Part shown: positions 57,585 to 64,000 of the stretch, piece by piece | Layout: each line of letters starts with the position of its first letter | Numbering within the stretch: the stretch's first letter is position 1 | Assembly: GCA_002841885.1 (NCBI GenBank) | Contig: PHBE01000016.1 | Location: 34,290 to 98,289 of the forward strand | DNA length: 64,000 bases | Direction of reading: 5' to 3' | Source of the DNA: Deltaproteobacteria bacterium HGW-Deltaproteobacteria-18 | Lineage (GTDB): Bacteria; Desulfobacterota; Desulfovibrionia; Desulfovibrionales; Desulfomicrobiaceae | The notes under the pieces: generated by a model | The model's input: the letters and a program-made list of their open reading frames with translations, nothing else | The model's database searches: none | What the model was told of the DNA's origin: nothing | Translations under genes and position numbers: made by a program

Positions 57585-58415
57585 TCAAAGCAGCACGATC
57601 CGGTCCGGCTCGATGCTGATTTTTTTTTGTTTGTAGAGGCGGCCCAGGGCTTTCTTGAAATTGGACTTGCTGGCCCCGAAGGCGGCGGCGATGTGTTCGG
57701 CCGGGCTCTTGTCCGTCAGGTCGGTTGTCCCGCCGCAGGCGGCCAGGTGGGCCAGGATGCGGTCCCCCAGCATGTCCAGGCCGGACATGCCGGGCGGCAA
57801 CAGGGACAGGTCGATCTTGCCGTCGGGACGGATGGCCTTGACGAAGCCTTTCATGCGCTGGCCGTAACGCAACTCGCCGGGGGCGTCGTCGCGAAAGACC
57901 AGCCCGAGGTGGGTGTTGTTGATCACTGCCTTGAAGCCGAGTTCCGAGAATCCGCTGATGAGCAGGTCCACTTCCTGTCCCGGCCTGAATCCTTCTCCTT
58001 CTTCGCTCAGGTAGGAGTGCAGCTTGGCTGTGCCCGCCAGACGGCCGGTGCGTTCGTCTATATACACGAGGATGACGTAGGAACGGCCTTCCTCCAGCGC
58101 CTTGTACTGTTCGATCGTGGGGACAAAGAGGTCTTTGGGCAGGCCCCAGTCCACGAAGACTCCGGATTTGGTCACGGCCACGACCTTCATGAACGCGCAC
58201 TGGCCGACTTCGGCCTTGGGTTTGGTCACGCTGCCCGTGAGCACAGTTTCGGAGTCCCGGTACAAAAAGACGCTCAGGCTGTCTCCCACGACCGTGCCAG
58301 CCGGAAGCTCGCGCTTTGGCACGAAGACCTCGCCCAGGTTTTCGCCGTCGAGATAGGCGCCGCCTGTGACCAGCTTCATGACTTTAAGGGTCGCTGTTTT
58401 GCCGAATTCAATCAT
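57585..58415 (-). CDS. cvfB: CvfB/YitL-type S1 RNA-binding protein
   Basis: The protein has 276 residues. Tandem S1-like domains: KVMKLVTGGAYLDGENLGEV and FMKVVAVTKSGVFVDWGLPK with DLFVPTIEQ, then a third near VDLLISGFSELGFKAVINN, and a C-terminal winged helix AAFGASKSNFKKALGRLYKQ. This matches CvfB family proteins that bind RNA. Overlaps the DUF1456 gene upstream by ATGA. Confidence 0.9.
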   Translation of the reverse strand: MIEFGKTATLKVMKLVTGGAYLDGENLGEVFVPKRELPAGTVVGDSLSVFLYRDSETVLTGSVTKPKAEVGQCAFMKVVAVTKSGVFVDWGLPKDLFVPTIEQYKALEEGRSYVILVYIDERTGRLAGTAKLHSYLSEEGEGFRPGQEVDLLISGFSELGFKAVINNTHLGLVFRDDAPGELRYGQRMKGFVKAIRPDGKIDLSLLPPGMSGLDMLGDRILAHLAACGGTTDLTDKSPAEHIAAAFGASKSNFKKALGRLYKQKKISIEPDRIVLL

Positions 58416-58876
58416 GTGAGTTCCTCCCGCGAGATTTTTGCCAGCCCGCTCAAAAATTTTCTCAAGAGCTGATCCCGGCAGTACACGAAATTGCGATGTC
58501 CCTGTTTGCGGAATAGGGCGGAGAGTTCGGACTTTGAAATCTCCATGCCGCCAGCGTCCAGAATACGGATCATGTCCGAGTCCTTGAGTTCAAGGGCGAT
58601 GCGGATCTTGCGCAGGATCAGGTTGTTGTTCAGAGTTTCGGCCGTTTCGGAGGCCAGATCCCGTGCGCCGCGTCTTGAAGTGATCAGCCCGTCCAGAAAA
58701 GCGCTCAGCAGCACGTCCGGGCAATCCACGAAACCCGGCTCGTCGTCCTTTTTGAGCAGCAGGTCGAGATCTTTCTGGCTCAATCCGTGTCCGCCCAGAG
58801 TGAAGAGCCGGATGACGCCGGCGTTGTCCAGGTTCAATGCATAGCGCAATCGGCGCAGAATGTCGTTGTTGGTCAT
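58412..58876 (-). CDS. DUF1456 (YehS-like) protein
   Basis: The protein has 154 residues, two copies of a DUF1456 unit: MTNNDILRRLRYALNLDNAG and NLILRKIRIALELKDSDMIR, each followed by LSQKDLDLLLKKDDEPGF or SKSELSALFRKQGHRNF. Unknown function; found widely in proteobacteria. Co-transcribed with the CvfB-like gene through ATGA overlap. Confidence 0.88.
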   Translation of the reverse strand: MTNNDILRRLRYALNLDNAGVIRLFTLGGHGLSQKDLDLLLKKDDEPGFVDCPDVLLSAFLDGLITSRRGARDLASETAETLNNNLILRKIRIALELKDSDMIRILDAGGMEISKSELSALFRKQGHRNFVYCRDQLLRKFLSGLAKISREELT

Positions 58877-59014
58877 GTCGAATCCTCGGTGAAAAGCGTC
58901 AGGCCTCGCCTACACGGGAAGTTTGCGGCGGTCATCAGGAAATTGCTCCTCCGCAGGGGGAGGAGGAACGTGTTTGTTCTTGACCCTTCGTGTCGGAATG
59001 TTAGGTTTTGCTTC

Positions 59015-62000
59015 ATGCGTAAACACTCCTGTCCTGCTTGTCTTTTGTCCCGGGCCGCAAGGGGATTTTTTTCAGTTGTCCTGCCATTTTTTTTGTTTTG
59101 GGCCATGATCGGTCTTCTTGGGCCTTGCAAAAACGCTTTCGCCGCCGACAAATCAGTCCAAAAGGTTCGCTTGCAGCTCAAATGGCGGCACCAGTTTCAG
59201 TTTGCCGGGTACTACGCAGCCGTTGACCAAGGGTATTTCGAGGACGAAGGCTTGCAGGTGGAGTTGCTTGAGGGCGCGCCTGGCCTTGATCCTTCCGCCA
59301 GCCTGGTCTCGGGAGAGGCGGATTATGCAGTTGATTCCCCGGCGATTCTCATCAAGCGTCAGGAGGGCAGGCCCCTGGTCGCCTTGGCCGCAATTTTTCA
59401 GCACTCGCCCAATGTCATGATGACACTCAAAGATGCACATCTCGATTCTCCGCACGACCTGCGCGGCAAGCGTATCATGATGACCTCCGCAATGGATCCG
59501 GAATGTCTGGCCATGCTCGTCAGCGAGGGCGTTCCCCTTGAGAGCGTGACCGTGGTGCCCCATTCCTGGGATACCGATGATCTTGTGACCGGGCGGATTG
59601 ACGCCATGAGTGCCTACCTGACCAGCGAGCCCTATCAGATGCAGGAGCGCGGTGTTCCCGCCGCGTTCATCAGGCCCATCAATTACGGAGTGGATTTCTA
59701 CGGAGACTGCCTGGTCGCGACTGAAGATCAGGTAAAAAGGCATCCGGAACAGGTCGATGCCTTTTTACGCGCCGTGCAGCGTGGCTGGCTGTACGCCATG
59801 GGAAACCCGGAGGAAATGGCCAATCTCATTCGTGCCGGGTATTCCTCGGATCTTTCGATGGAGCATCTTCTTTTCGAAGCCAAGACCATGCGCAGGCTGA
59901 TCCGTCCGGATTTTGTCGAGATCGGCCACATGAACCCCGAGCGCTGGCGGCACATTGCCGGAATTTATGTCAAACTGGGGATGATGAGGCCGGGTTACGA
60001 CCTGGCTGGATTTCTCTATCCGGAATTCAAGAACAATCTGCTGGCCGGAAAGGATCGAGCCATCCGCATGACCCTGGTTGTGCTGGGAGTCATCCTGTTG
60101 GTCGGAACAGCCATCACGGCCCTGCTTTTCGTTTTCAATGCACGGCTCAGCAGGCAGGTGCGCGAGCGTACCGCCGCCTTGTCCGCCAGTGAGCGCAGTT
60201 TCAGGGCCTTTTTCGAGATGGCCAGCGTTGGAGTGGCTCAGTTCGAGGGCGTTTCGCAACGATTCATCAAGGTAAACCAGAAATTTTCCGACCTGATGGG
60301 ATATTCTGCCTCGGAGCTTGGCCATCTCAGCCCGTACGACCTCGTATATCCCGACGACTGGCAGTTATCCGAGGACGCAATGCAGACCCTGGTCACGAAG
60401 ACGCACAAGGAAATCACCCTGGAGAAACGCTATGTGCGCAAGGATGGGACGGTTTTCTGGGGGCAGGCGACCATATCCCCCCTGTGGGGCAAGGGAGAGT
60501 TTCCGGAGTTCTACCTGGCAGTGGTCCGCGATATAACCATGCGCAAGAAGGCCGAGGAAAATCTGATGCTGGCCGCCAAGGTTTTCGAGAACACCGTCGA
60601 GGGAATCGTGGTCACCGACGCCAAAGGGACTATTCAACAGGTCAACCCGGGCTTCAGCATCATCACCGGGTACAGTTCTCAAGAGGTCGTGGGCGATAAT
60701 CCGCGTATTCTCAAATCCGATCGGCACCCGCAGCATTTTTATAAGGAAATGTGGGCCAAACTCGTGGAGGAGGGGCACTGGGCCGGTGAAATCTGGAACC
60801 GTCGCAAGAACGGCGAGTCCTATCCCGAATGGCTGACCATAAGCGCGATCAGGAACGAAGCGGGCGAGATCACCAACTATGTCTCGATTTTCCATGACAT
60901 AACAGAACTCAAACGTCAGCAGGACGCCCTGGAATACCAGGCGCAGCACGACGCCCTGACCGGTCTTCCCAACCGCATCCTGCTGGGCGACCGCCTTCGC
61001 ATGGCGTTGGCTCAACTCGCGCGCAGCGACGGCAAGCTCGCACTTCTCTTTTTCGATCTCGATAATTTCAAGACCATCAACGACGGCTTGGGGCACGGTG
61101 TCGGCGATCAGTTGCTGGTGGAACTCTCCCGCCGTCTTGAAAAACTCTTGCGCAGCGGGGACACCCTGGCCCGATTGGGCGGGGATGAATTCCTGATTCT
61201 GCTGCCCGAGATTGAGTCGGTGGATGCTGCCAGCCACATTGCGAACCGAATGCTCGAAGCATTGAAGGCACCGTTTCACCATGGGGATGTCGAGTATTTC
61301 GTGACGGCCAGCGTCGGTCTTACCATCGCCCCCGATGACGGGATCGAGGGCGCGAAACTGATCAAGAACGCGGACATGGCCATGTACCGGGCCAAAAGCA
61401 TGGGGCGCAACAACTATCAGTATTTCACCCCGGAAATGGATGTGGCCGCGCATCGGCGCATTTCCATGGAATACAAGCTGCGCAAGGCCATCGAGGCAGA
61501 TGAGTTCGAGCTTTTCTACCAGCCGTTGGTGCATATCCAGAGCGGCAAGATTCTCGGGGCCGAGGCGCTCATCCGCTGGCGCAGCGACGGCACGCTCATT
61601 TCTCCGGCGGAGTTCATTCCCCTGGCCGAGGATTCCGGGCTCATTCTGCCCCTTGGCGACTGGGTGCTGCGCACAGCCGCGCGTCAAGCCAAGCTCTGGC
61701 AGGACGCAGGGCACGACCTGACCATGTCGGTGAACATATCCTCGCGGCAATTCTCCGGGTCGGATTTGGCCATGACCCTGCGCGAGGTTCTGCTGCTTAC
61801 TGAACTGCACCCTGGAAAACTGTATTTCGAAATTACGGAGTCCATGCTCATGGGCGACGTGGGCAAGGCCGAGTCGACGTTGCTCAATCTGCGAGAAGCC
61901 GGGGGAACCTTTTTTCTCGACGACTTCGGGACTGGGTATTCCTCCCTTTCCTATCTGAAGCGCCTGCCCATCGACGGACTCAAGATCGATCGCTCCTTCG

Positions 62001-62239
62001 TGAAGGACATCACCGATGATCCCGACAGCAGGGCCATTGTCGCGGCCATCGTGTCCATGGCACGGACCCTGAATCTGAGGCTGGTTGCCGAAGGCGTGGA
62101 AACCCAGGCGCAACGCAGTCTGCTGGCTTCCATGGGGCCCATAGTGCTGCAAGGCTATCTTGCCAGCCGACCTGTCCCCGCCCAGGATTTTGAGGAGTTG
62201 CTGGCCAGGGACGGGCTGCTTTCACCGCTTGTTGCCTGA
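59015..62239 (+). CDS. NMT1-type periplasmic sensor fused to PAS-PAS-GGDEF-EAL
   Basis: The protein has 1074 residues from ATG 59015 (weak ribosome site); the frame is open further upstream but overlaps the divergent gene. Signal peptide to about 43; NMT1/THI5-like binding domain about 48-330 (LKWRHQFQFAGYYAAVDQGY, DYAVDSPAILIKRQEGRP); transmembrane helix 352-374; two PAS domains about 390-635 (GYSASELGHLSP, GYSSQEVVGDNPRI); GGDEF at 722-726 intact (LGGDEF); EAL at 850-852 intact with DDFGTGYSSLSYLKRLPIDG. It probably senses a pyrimidine-like or other small ligand in the periplasm and adjusts cyclic di-GMP, both making and degrading it. Confidence 0.93.
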   Translation: MRKHSCPACLLSRAARGFFSVVLPFFLFWAMIGLLGPCKNAFAADKSVQKVRLQLKWRHQFQFAGYYAAVDQGYFEDEGLQVELLEGAPGLDPSASLVSGEADYAVDSPAILIKRQEGRPLVALAAIFQHSPNVMMTLKDAHLDSPHDLRGKRIMMTSAMDPECLAMLVSEGVPLESVTVVPHSWDTDDLVTGRIDAMSAYLTSEPYQMQERGVPAAFIRPINYGVDFYGDCLVATEDQVKRHPEQVDAFLRAVQRGWLYAMGNPEEMANLIRAGYSSDLSMEHLLFEAKTMRRLIRPDFVEIGHMNPERWRHIAGIYVKLGMMRPGYDLAGFLYPEFKNNLLAGKDRAIRMTLVVLGVILLVGTAITALLFVFNARLSRQVRERTAALSASERSFRAFFEMASVGVAQFEGVSQRFIKVNQKFSDLMGYSASELGHLSPYDLVYPDDWQLSEDAMQTLVTKTHKEITLEKRYVRKDGTVFWGQATISPLWGKGEFPEFYLAVVRDITMRKKAEENLMLAAKVFENTVEGIVVTDAKGTIQQVNPGFSIITGYSSQEVVGDNPRILKSDRHPQHFYKEMWAKLVEEGHWAGEIWNRRKNGESYPEWLTISAIRNEAGEITNYVSIFHDITELKRQQDALEYQAQHDALTGLPNRILLGDRLRMALAQLARSDGKLALLFFDLDNFKTINDGLGHGVGDQLLVELSRRLEKLLRSGDTLARLGGDEFLILLPEIESVDAASHIANRMLEALKAPFHHGDVEYFVTASVGLTIAPDDGIEGAKLIKNADMAMYRAKSMGRNNYQYFTPEMDVAAHRRISMEYKLRKAIEADEFELFYQPLVHIQSGKILGAEALIRWRSDGTLISPAEFIPLAEDSGLILPLGDWVLRTAARQAKLWQDAGHDLTMSVNISSRQFSGSDLAMTLREVLLLTELHPGKLYFEITESMLMGDVGKAESTLLNLREAGGTFFLDDFGTGYSSLSYLKRLPIDGLKIDRSFVKDITDDPDSRAIVAAIVSMARTLNLRLVAEGVETQAQRSLLASMGPIVLQGYLASRPVPAQDFEELLARDGLLSPLVA

Positions 62240-62341
62240 TCCCGGGGCATGGGCACTAGCCCTGACAGGGGATTTTGCTCGGGTCCGGTCAACATGCAGG
62301 CAGCTGCTCACCACGTGCGCGCTGAAACGGAAATGATATTC

Positions 62342-63346
62342 ATGCGAAAACTTGCCCGCATTGGCGCCCTGGCGCTGCTCTATGCCTTGCTGCTGGGGGC
62401 TGTCCTGTGGAGTGTTCTGGCCGTTTATTACGGCGATCTGCCGCAGTTCTGGCGTATTCCAGCCGCAGCGGCGGCAGGGGCACTGCTGCTGGGGTCCCTC
62501 ATGCTGCGTGGGCAGAGGATGCGCCTGACCGTTTTCGGTCTCGTGTTTTCCCTGATTCTGGTCTGGTGGTTTGCCCTTGAACCGTCGAACACCAGGGACT
62601 GGCAGCCCGATGTCGCCATCCTGCCGCGTGCAGAAATCAATGGCGACCTGATCACTCTGCGTAATATCCGCAATTGCGAATACAGTTCCGAAACCCGGTA
62701 TGGCGTCAACCATTATGACAAGACGGTGCGCCTCTCACAGCTCAAGGCCGTGGATCTTTTTCTGGTTTACTGGGGTTCGCCGCTCATTGCCCACACCATG
62801 CTCAGCTTTCAATTCGGGGATGACGACTTTGTCTGCGTCTCCATCGAGACCCGCAAGACAGTTGACGAGGAGTATTCGGCGTTGCGCGGATTCTTTCGGC
62901 AGTACGAACTGATTTATGTACTGGGCGACGAGCGCGATCTGGTCCGTCTGCGCACCAATTTTCGCAATGAGGACGTGTATCTGTATCGGCTGGCTTTCAA
63001 CCAGGACGTTGCCTGTCCTGTTTTTCTGCAATATCTCAAAAAGATAAACGAGCTTTATGAAAATCCGCAGTGGTACAACGCTCTTTTCAGCAATTGCACG
63101 ACAAATATCCGCGCGCATGCGCTGACCTATACCCGCGATGCCCGCATTGACTGGCGCATCCTCGTCAATGGGTTTGTGGACGAGATGGCCTACGAGCGCG
63201 GCATGCTGGATACCCGCGTCCCCTTTGCCGACCTGCGGAGGCTCAGTCTCATCAATGCGCGTGCCAAGGCACTGGGTGATGATCCGGACTTTTCCCTGCG
63301 CATCCGTGAAGGACTCTTGGCACCCGGTTCCAGCAATTCTTTTTGA
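62342..63346 (+). CDS. DUF4105 membrane protein
   Basis: The protein has 334 residues. ATG 62342 chosen (MRKLARIGALALLYALLLGA); other in-frame ATGs at 62249, 62294 and 62333 are possible. Three hydrophobic helices near the N-terminus, then a periplasmic DUF4105 domain: VDLFLVYWGSPLIAHTMLSF, VSIETRKTVDEEYSALRGFF and a Cys in NALFSNCTTNIRAHAL. Some relatives act as lipoprotein N-acyltransferases (Lnb), in which such a Cys/His pair is catalytic; here that is inference. Downstream of the sensor gene by about 100 bases. Confidence 0.82.
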   Translation: MRKLARIGALALLYALLLGAVLWSVLAVYYGDLPQFWRIPAAAAAGALLLGSLMLRGQRMRLTVFGLVFSLILVWWFALEPSNTRDWQPDVAILPRAEINGDLITLRNIRNCEYSSETRYGVNHYDKTVRLSQLKAVDLFLVYWGSPLIAHTMLSFQFGDDDFVCVSIETRKTVDEEYSALRGFFRQYELIYVLGDERDLVRLRTNFRNEDVYLYRLAFNQDVACPVFLQYLKKINELYENPQWYNALFSNCTTNIRAHALTYTRDARIDWRILVNGFVDEMAYERGMLDTRVPFADLRRLSLINARAKALGDDPDFSLRIREGLLAPGSSNSF

Positions 63347-63440
63347 GTTCAAGTTCGAACGATGTTCTCAGCAGTAAGAATCAGGGATTTTGCTTTGTAG
63401 CCAGTCGCCTTTTTTCGTTTCGGAGGCGGTCTTCCGGCCC

Positions 63441-63483
63441 ATCAACGACGAAGCCCGGCTTTTGGCCGGGCTTCGTCGTTGAT
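63441..63483. terminator. long hairpin between convergent genes
   Basis: A perfect 19-bp stem (63441-63459 with 63465-63483, core AAGCCCGGC/GCCGGGCTT) around loop TTTTG. Lies between DUF4105 and the receptor gene stops. Confidence 0.75.
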
Positions 63484-63516
63484 GGCTGCGCGCACTGATC
63501 CACGCTGGTGAAAGGC

Positions 63517-64000
63517 TCAGATCCTGAATTTGCCGACCATGGCATTGAGGTCGCGGGCAAGTCCGCTCAGACTTTCGGAACTGGCCTGCACCGCCTCGGC
63601 CGACTGGGCGATGGCGCCGGAGGCTTCGTTCACGGAAGAAACTTCCTTGGCGATGTTACGGGTCACGGCCTCGGCCTGGGACACGTTCTCGTTCACTTCC
63701 TGCACGCCCTGGGAGGCCTGACCGACATTGTCGGCGATGTCACGGGTCGTGACGGACTGCTCCTCGACGGCGGCCGCGATGGTGCCGACGATGGAGTCCA
63801 CTTCGTTGATGACCTGGCTGACCTGCTGGATTTCCGAAACCGTGACCCCAGTCGCGCCCTGGATGCCCTGGATCTTGCCCCGGATTTCCTCTGTTGCGCG
63901 AGCGGTCTGCATGGCCAGTTCCTTGATCTCGTTGGCTACAACCGCAAACCCGCGCCCGGCTTCACCGGCCCTGGCCGCCTCGATGGTGGCGTTGAGGGCC
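63517..64000 (-). CDS. methyl-accepting chemotaxis protein, C-terminal part only
   Basis: The last 161 residues are visible; the rest lies beyond the window. [20 protein letters not shown] and [12 protein letters not shown] are the signalling hairpin that binds CheA/Che[21 protein letters not shown] and [15 protein letters not shown] complete the coiled coil. No CheB/CheR pentapeptide tail. The sensory domain cannot be seen. Confidence 0.95.
   Translation of the reverse strand, partial: ALNATIEAARAGEAGRGFAVVANEIKELAMQTARATEEIRGKIQGIQGATGVTVSEIQQVSQVINEVDSIVGTIAAAVEEQSVTTRDIADNVGQASQGVQEVNENVSQAEAVTRNIAKEVSSVNEASGAIAQSAEAVQASSESLSGLARDLNAMVGKFRI

Overview
The window looks like a chromosome segment from a sulfate-reducing deltaproteobacterium of the order Desulfovibrionales. 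A Desulfomicrobium-like organism fits best, but the sequence alone does not prove the genus. The evidence is a selenocysteine-containing periplasmic formate dehydrogenase, a Desulfovibrio gigas-type molybdenum aldehyde oxidoreductase (Mop), and the run of maturation-type genes that I recall accompanying Mop in Desulfovibrio (named after D. vulgaris loci DVU_1551 to DVU_1558). Most of the window is GC-rich. A few AT-rich islands stand out, at about 4.8-5.3, 18.65-18.96, 53.8-54.6 and 55.95-56.15 kb.

Layout. 0-9.7 kb: accessory and stress genes (a repeat-module exported protein cut by the window edge, a solitary MNT-type nucleotidyltransferase, a TylF-like methyltransferase, a 58-residue zinc ribbon protein, an ADP-ribosylglycohydrolase homologue, an IS3 transposase fossil, a tandem universal stress protein, a flavin reductase and an RsbU-type phosphatase). 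9.9-20.0 kb: a molybdenum/tungsten block with fdhA (in-frame UGA = Sec), fdhB and fdhE, an IS1595-like transposase homologue, an FmdE-MoeA fusion, a ModE-like DNA-binding protein, a NifX/NifB-type cofactor protein and a second MoeA-like protein. 20.1-32.1 kb: mop, then a terminator, then a tightly overlapping operon of ten genes: flavin/Fe-S protein, small redox protein, methyltransferase, C_GCAxxG protein, radical SAM protein TrsS, AMP-dependent CoA ligase, XdhC, MobA-HD fusion and histidine phosphatase, nine of them recognisable as one system. 32-38 kb: a membrane ankyrin protein, an orphan TupA-like binding protein, a short DDTDN-motif protein, an ABC exporter, a HigBA toxin-antitoxin pair and a REPIN-like inverted repeat. 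38.5-43 kb: htpG, two identical tRNA-His genes each with its own terminator, a VOC protein and murA. 42.8-52.2 kb: a VKOR-thioredoxin fusion, a sigma-54-type response regulator, then two small c-type cytochromes and a complete A2-type caa3 oxidase operon (sco, subunits I, III, IV, II with two c-type haem sites, ctaB). 52.3-58.9 kb: a stress protein, a CGGC protein, an AT-rich island with debris of a CdiA/filamentous-haemagglutinin-type protein, a BamE-like lipoprotein, a DUF2157-like membrane protein, a CvfB-type S1 protein and DUF1456. 59-64 kb: an NMT1-PAS-PAS-GGDEF-EAL sensor, a DUF4105 protein and the C-terminus of a chemotaxis receptor.

How they work together. FdhAB oxidises formate in the periplasm and FdhE assists its assembly. 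The two MoeA-like proteins, the NifX-like protein and the ModE-like regulator point to handling of molybdenum or tungsten cofactor for FdhA and Mop. The operon after mop is best read as a cofactor maturation and electron-transfer system for Mop whose chemistry (radical SAM, CoA ligase, methyltransferase) is not explained by known molybdopterin-cytosine-dinucleotide biosynthesis. This is the most interesting system in the window. The caa3 oxidase with its haem-farnesyl transferase and stress proteins fits oxygen defence in an organism usually thought of as anaerobic.
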